Shown in pieces: positions 5,418 to 6,962 of a DNA stretch of 6,962 nucleotides. Under the pieces are notes generated by a model that was not told the origin of the DNA, searched no databases, and worked only from the letters and a program-made list of their open reading frames with translations. The translations under genes were made by a program, and so were the position numbers. How positions within the stretch are numbered: the first letter of the stretch is position 1; the number at the start of each line of letters is the position of its first letter. The DNA lies in the NCBI GenBank assembly GCA_934717745.1, contig CAKUZB010000020.1, forward strand, positions 1-6,962. The letters run 5' to 3'. This stretch comes from an uncultured Candidatus Melainabacteria bacterium (lineage in GTDB: Bacteria; Cyanobacteriota; Vampirovibrionia; Gastranaerophilales; Gastranaerophilaceae).

Positions 5418-6962
5418 TTACATCATACCGCCCATGCCACCCATACCTGCCATTGCTGACATATCCGGAGTTGCTGATTTTTCTTCAGGAATATCTACAA
5501 CTGCTGCTTCTGTTGTTAATAACATTGCTGCGATTGATGCTGCGTTTTCTAATGCAGAACGAGTTACTTTTGCAGGGTCTACAATACCAGATTTGAACAT
5601 ATCAGTATATGTGTTCAATAAAGCATCATAGCCATAAGAATCTTTTTCTGATTTTACAGTTTCAACTACAACATCTGAAGATGCACCTGCGTTGTTAGCG
5701 ATTAATCTTAGAGGAATGTCTAATGCTGCTGTTAAAATCTTATAGCCGATTTTTTCATCATCAAGAGCAAATTCTTCTGAGTTTAATTTTTCTTCTAAGT
5801 ATTGTTGAACTCTTAATAATGCAACACCACCACCAGGAACGATACCTTCTTCGTTTGCTGCTCTTGTTGCATTTAAAGCATCTTCAATTCTTAATTTTCT
5901 TTCTTTTAATTCAACTTCTGTTGCTGCACCAACTTCGATTACTGCAACACCACCTGATAATTTTGCGATACGTTCTTGTAATTTTTCTTTGTCGTATTCT
6001 GAATCAGATTGTTCGATTTGTTTTTTGATTAAAGAAATTCTTTCTTGAACCGCAGTTTTTGTTGCGTCGCCAACAACGATTGTAGTTTCGTCTTTTGTTA
6101 CGGTAACACGTTTTGCAGTACCTAACATGTCTAATGTCAAGTTTTCAAGTTTTGTTCCAAGTTCTTCTGTAAACATTTCGCCACCTGTTAAAATAGCGAT
6201 ATCTTCTAACATTGCTTTTCTTCTGTCGCCAAATCCGGGTGCTTTTACTGCAACTGCTCTGATAACTTTTCTCATTGTATTAACTACTAATGTTGCTAAT
6301 GCTTCACCTTCAACATCTTCAGCGATTAATAGTAAAGATTTACCTTCTCTTGCAACTTGTTCTAAGATTGGAACTAAGTCTTGGATTAAGTTAATTTTTT
6401 TATTTACACATAAAACGTAAGCATCTTCTAAAACTGCTTCCATTCTTTCTGTATCTGTTACGAAGTATGGTGAAATGTAACCTTTGTCAAATTGCATACC
6501 TTCTACAACTTTTAAGTTTGTTCCGAAAGATTTACTTTCTTCAACAGTGATAACACCTTCGTTGCCAACTTTTTCCATTGCTTCTGCGATTAATTCACCG
6601 ATTTCAGAGTTGTTGCCTGCTGAAATTGCTGCAACTTGAGCGATTTCTTCTTTTGTTGCAACTTGTTTTGACATAGATTTGATTTTTTCTACTGAATATT
6701 CAACTGCTTTATCAATACCACGTTTGATTGACATTGGATTTGCACCGGCAGTTAAGTTTTTCAAACCTTCTCTAACGATTGCTTGAGCCAAAACTGATGC
6801 TGTTGTTGTACCATCACCGGCAACATCGTTAGTTTTTGATGAAACTTCTTTTAATAATTGAGCACCTGCATTTTCTAAACCGTCTTTTAATTCGATTTCT
6901 TTTGCAATTGTTACACCGTCGTTAACGATTTGTGGTGCACCATATTTTTTTTCTAAAATTAC
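5418..6962 (-). CDS. groEL: Chaperonin GroEL (60 kDa), 5' end cut by the window edge
   Basis: The reading frame stays open to base 6962, giving 514 residues of a protein normally about 550 long. Comparison with E. coli GroEL puts the first visible residue near position 38, so about 37 N-terminal residues are outside the window. A TTG at 6789-6791 is an internal leucine, not a start. The nucleotide-binding DGTTT (window residues 50-54, Asp matching D87), the catalytic Asp in EDALNATRA (residue 361, matching D398), the chaperonin signature AANEEGIVPGGG and the Gly-Gly-Met tail ending GMGGMGGMM are all present, so the protein looks functional. GroEL forms a double heptameric ring that folds cytosolic proteins with GroES in an ATP-driven cycle. 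groES, if linked as usual, would lie beyond the right edge, as would any heat-shock promoter or CIRCE element. The shared hairpin at 5361-5392 ends the transcript. Which paralogue this is, if several exist, cannot be told. Confidence 0.98.
   Translation of the reverse strand, partial: VILEKKYGAPQIVNDGVTIAKEIELKDGLENAGAQLLKEVSSKTNDVAGDGTTTASVLAQAIVREGLKNLTAGANPMSIKRGIDKAVEYSVEKIKSMSKQVATKEEIAQVAAISAGNNSEIGELIAEAMEKVGNEGVITVEESKSFGTNLKVVEGMQFDKGYISPYFVTDTERMEAVLEDAYVLCVNKKINLIQDLVPILEQVAREGKSLLLIAEDVEGEALATLVVNTMRKVIRAVAVKAPGFGDRRKAMLEDIAILTGGEMFTEELGTKLENLTLDMLGTAKRVTVTKDETTIVVGDATKTAVQERISLIKKQIEQSDSEYDKEKLQERIAKLSGGVAVIEVGAATEVELKERKLRIEDALNATRAANEEGIVPGGGVALLRVQQYLEEKLNSEEFALDDEKIGYKILTAALDIPLRLIANNAGASSDVVVETVKSEKDSYGYDALLNTYTDMFKSGIVDPAKVTRSALENAASIAAMLLTTEAAVVDIPEEKSATPDMSAMAGMGGMGGMM

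Noticed and set aside
5723..6028. Plus-strand open frame rich in Leu and His opposite groEL
   Set aside because: It is an antisense shadow of groEL codons, with low-complexity composition and no ribosome binding site or family resemblance.
6789..6791. TTG as the start of groEL
   Set aside because: The frame continues upstream with clear GroEL sequence, including the DGTTT nucleotide-binding motif, to the window edge.
1..6962. A novel defence, mobile or multi-gene system
   Set aside because: All five genes belong to known housekeeping or envelope families; there are no integrases, transposases, repeats, toxin-antitoxin pairs or clustered unknown genes.

Overview
The window looks like an ordinary chromosomal stretch from an AT-rich bacterium with a Gram-negative type envelope. 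It holds four complete protein genes and one gene cut by the window edge. From left to right they are a ComM/YifB Mg-chelatase-like AAA+ ATPase (minus), a short-form alpha-glucan phosphorylase homologue (minus), a family 9 glycosyltransferase (minus), an L,D-transpeptidase (plus) and the chaperonin GroEL (minus, missing about 37 N-terminal residues). No RNA gene, CRISPR array, insertion sequence or phage gene is visible. Coding density is high; the longest gap is 160 bases.

The taxonomic guess is weak. Low GC, a GT9 heptosyltransferase-type enzyme (usual in makers of LPS or similar surface glycans), a YkuD transpeptidase, and a GroEL with a Gly-Gly-Met tail and cyanobacteria-like central segments would fit a non-photosynthetic cyanobacterial relative (Gastranaerophilales/Melainabacteria). 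Other low-GC diderms are possible. This is inference from memory of the families, not a search result.

Layout: 1-125 is AT-rich sequence beyond the comM stop with no clear signal. comM (126-1658) has its own TATAAT box just after the strong terminator of the glucan phosphorylase gene (1756-3444). That gene starts at 3444, not at an upstream ATG at 3510, because only 3444 has a ribosome binding site. The GT9 gene (3605-4600) lies upstream of it on the same strand, 160 bases away with a weak hairpin between, so separate transcription is more likely than one tight operon. A 91-base divergent region (4601-4691) carries back-to-back promoter-like boxes for GT9 and for the L,D-transpeptidase gene (4692-5348). 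That gene converges on groEL, and the two share a near-perfect bidirectional terminator at 5361-5392.

The genes do not form one pathway: DNA processing during transformation (ComM), storage-glucan breakdown, surface glycan assembly, peptidoglycan crosslinking and protein folding. The GT9 and L,D-transpeptidase genes are both envelope functions sharing one divergent control region. Two points deserve a second look. The phosphorylase homologue has Ser430 where the family has the lysine that holds pyridoxal phosphate. The L,D-transpeptidase has an intact catalytic motif but no visible signal peptide. I found no evidence of a previously undescribed multi-gene system.
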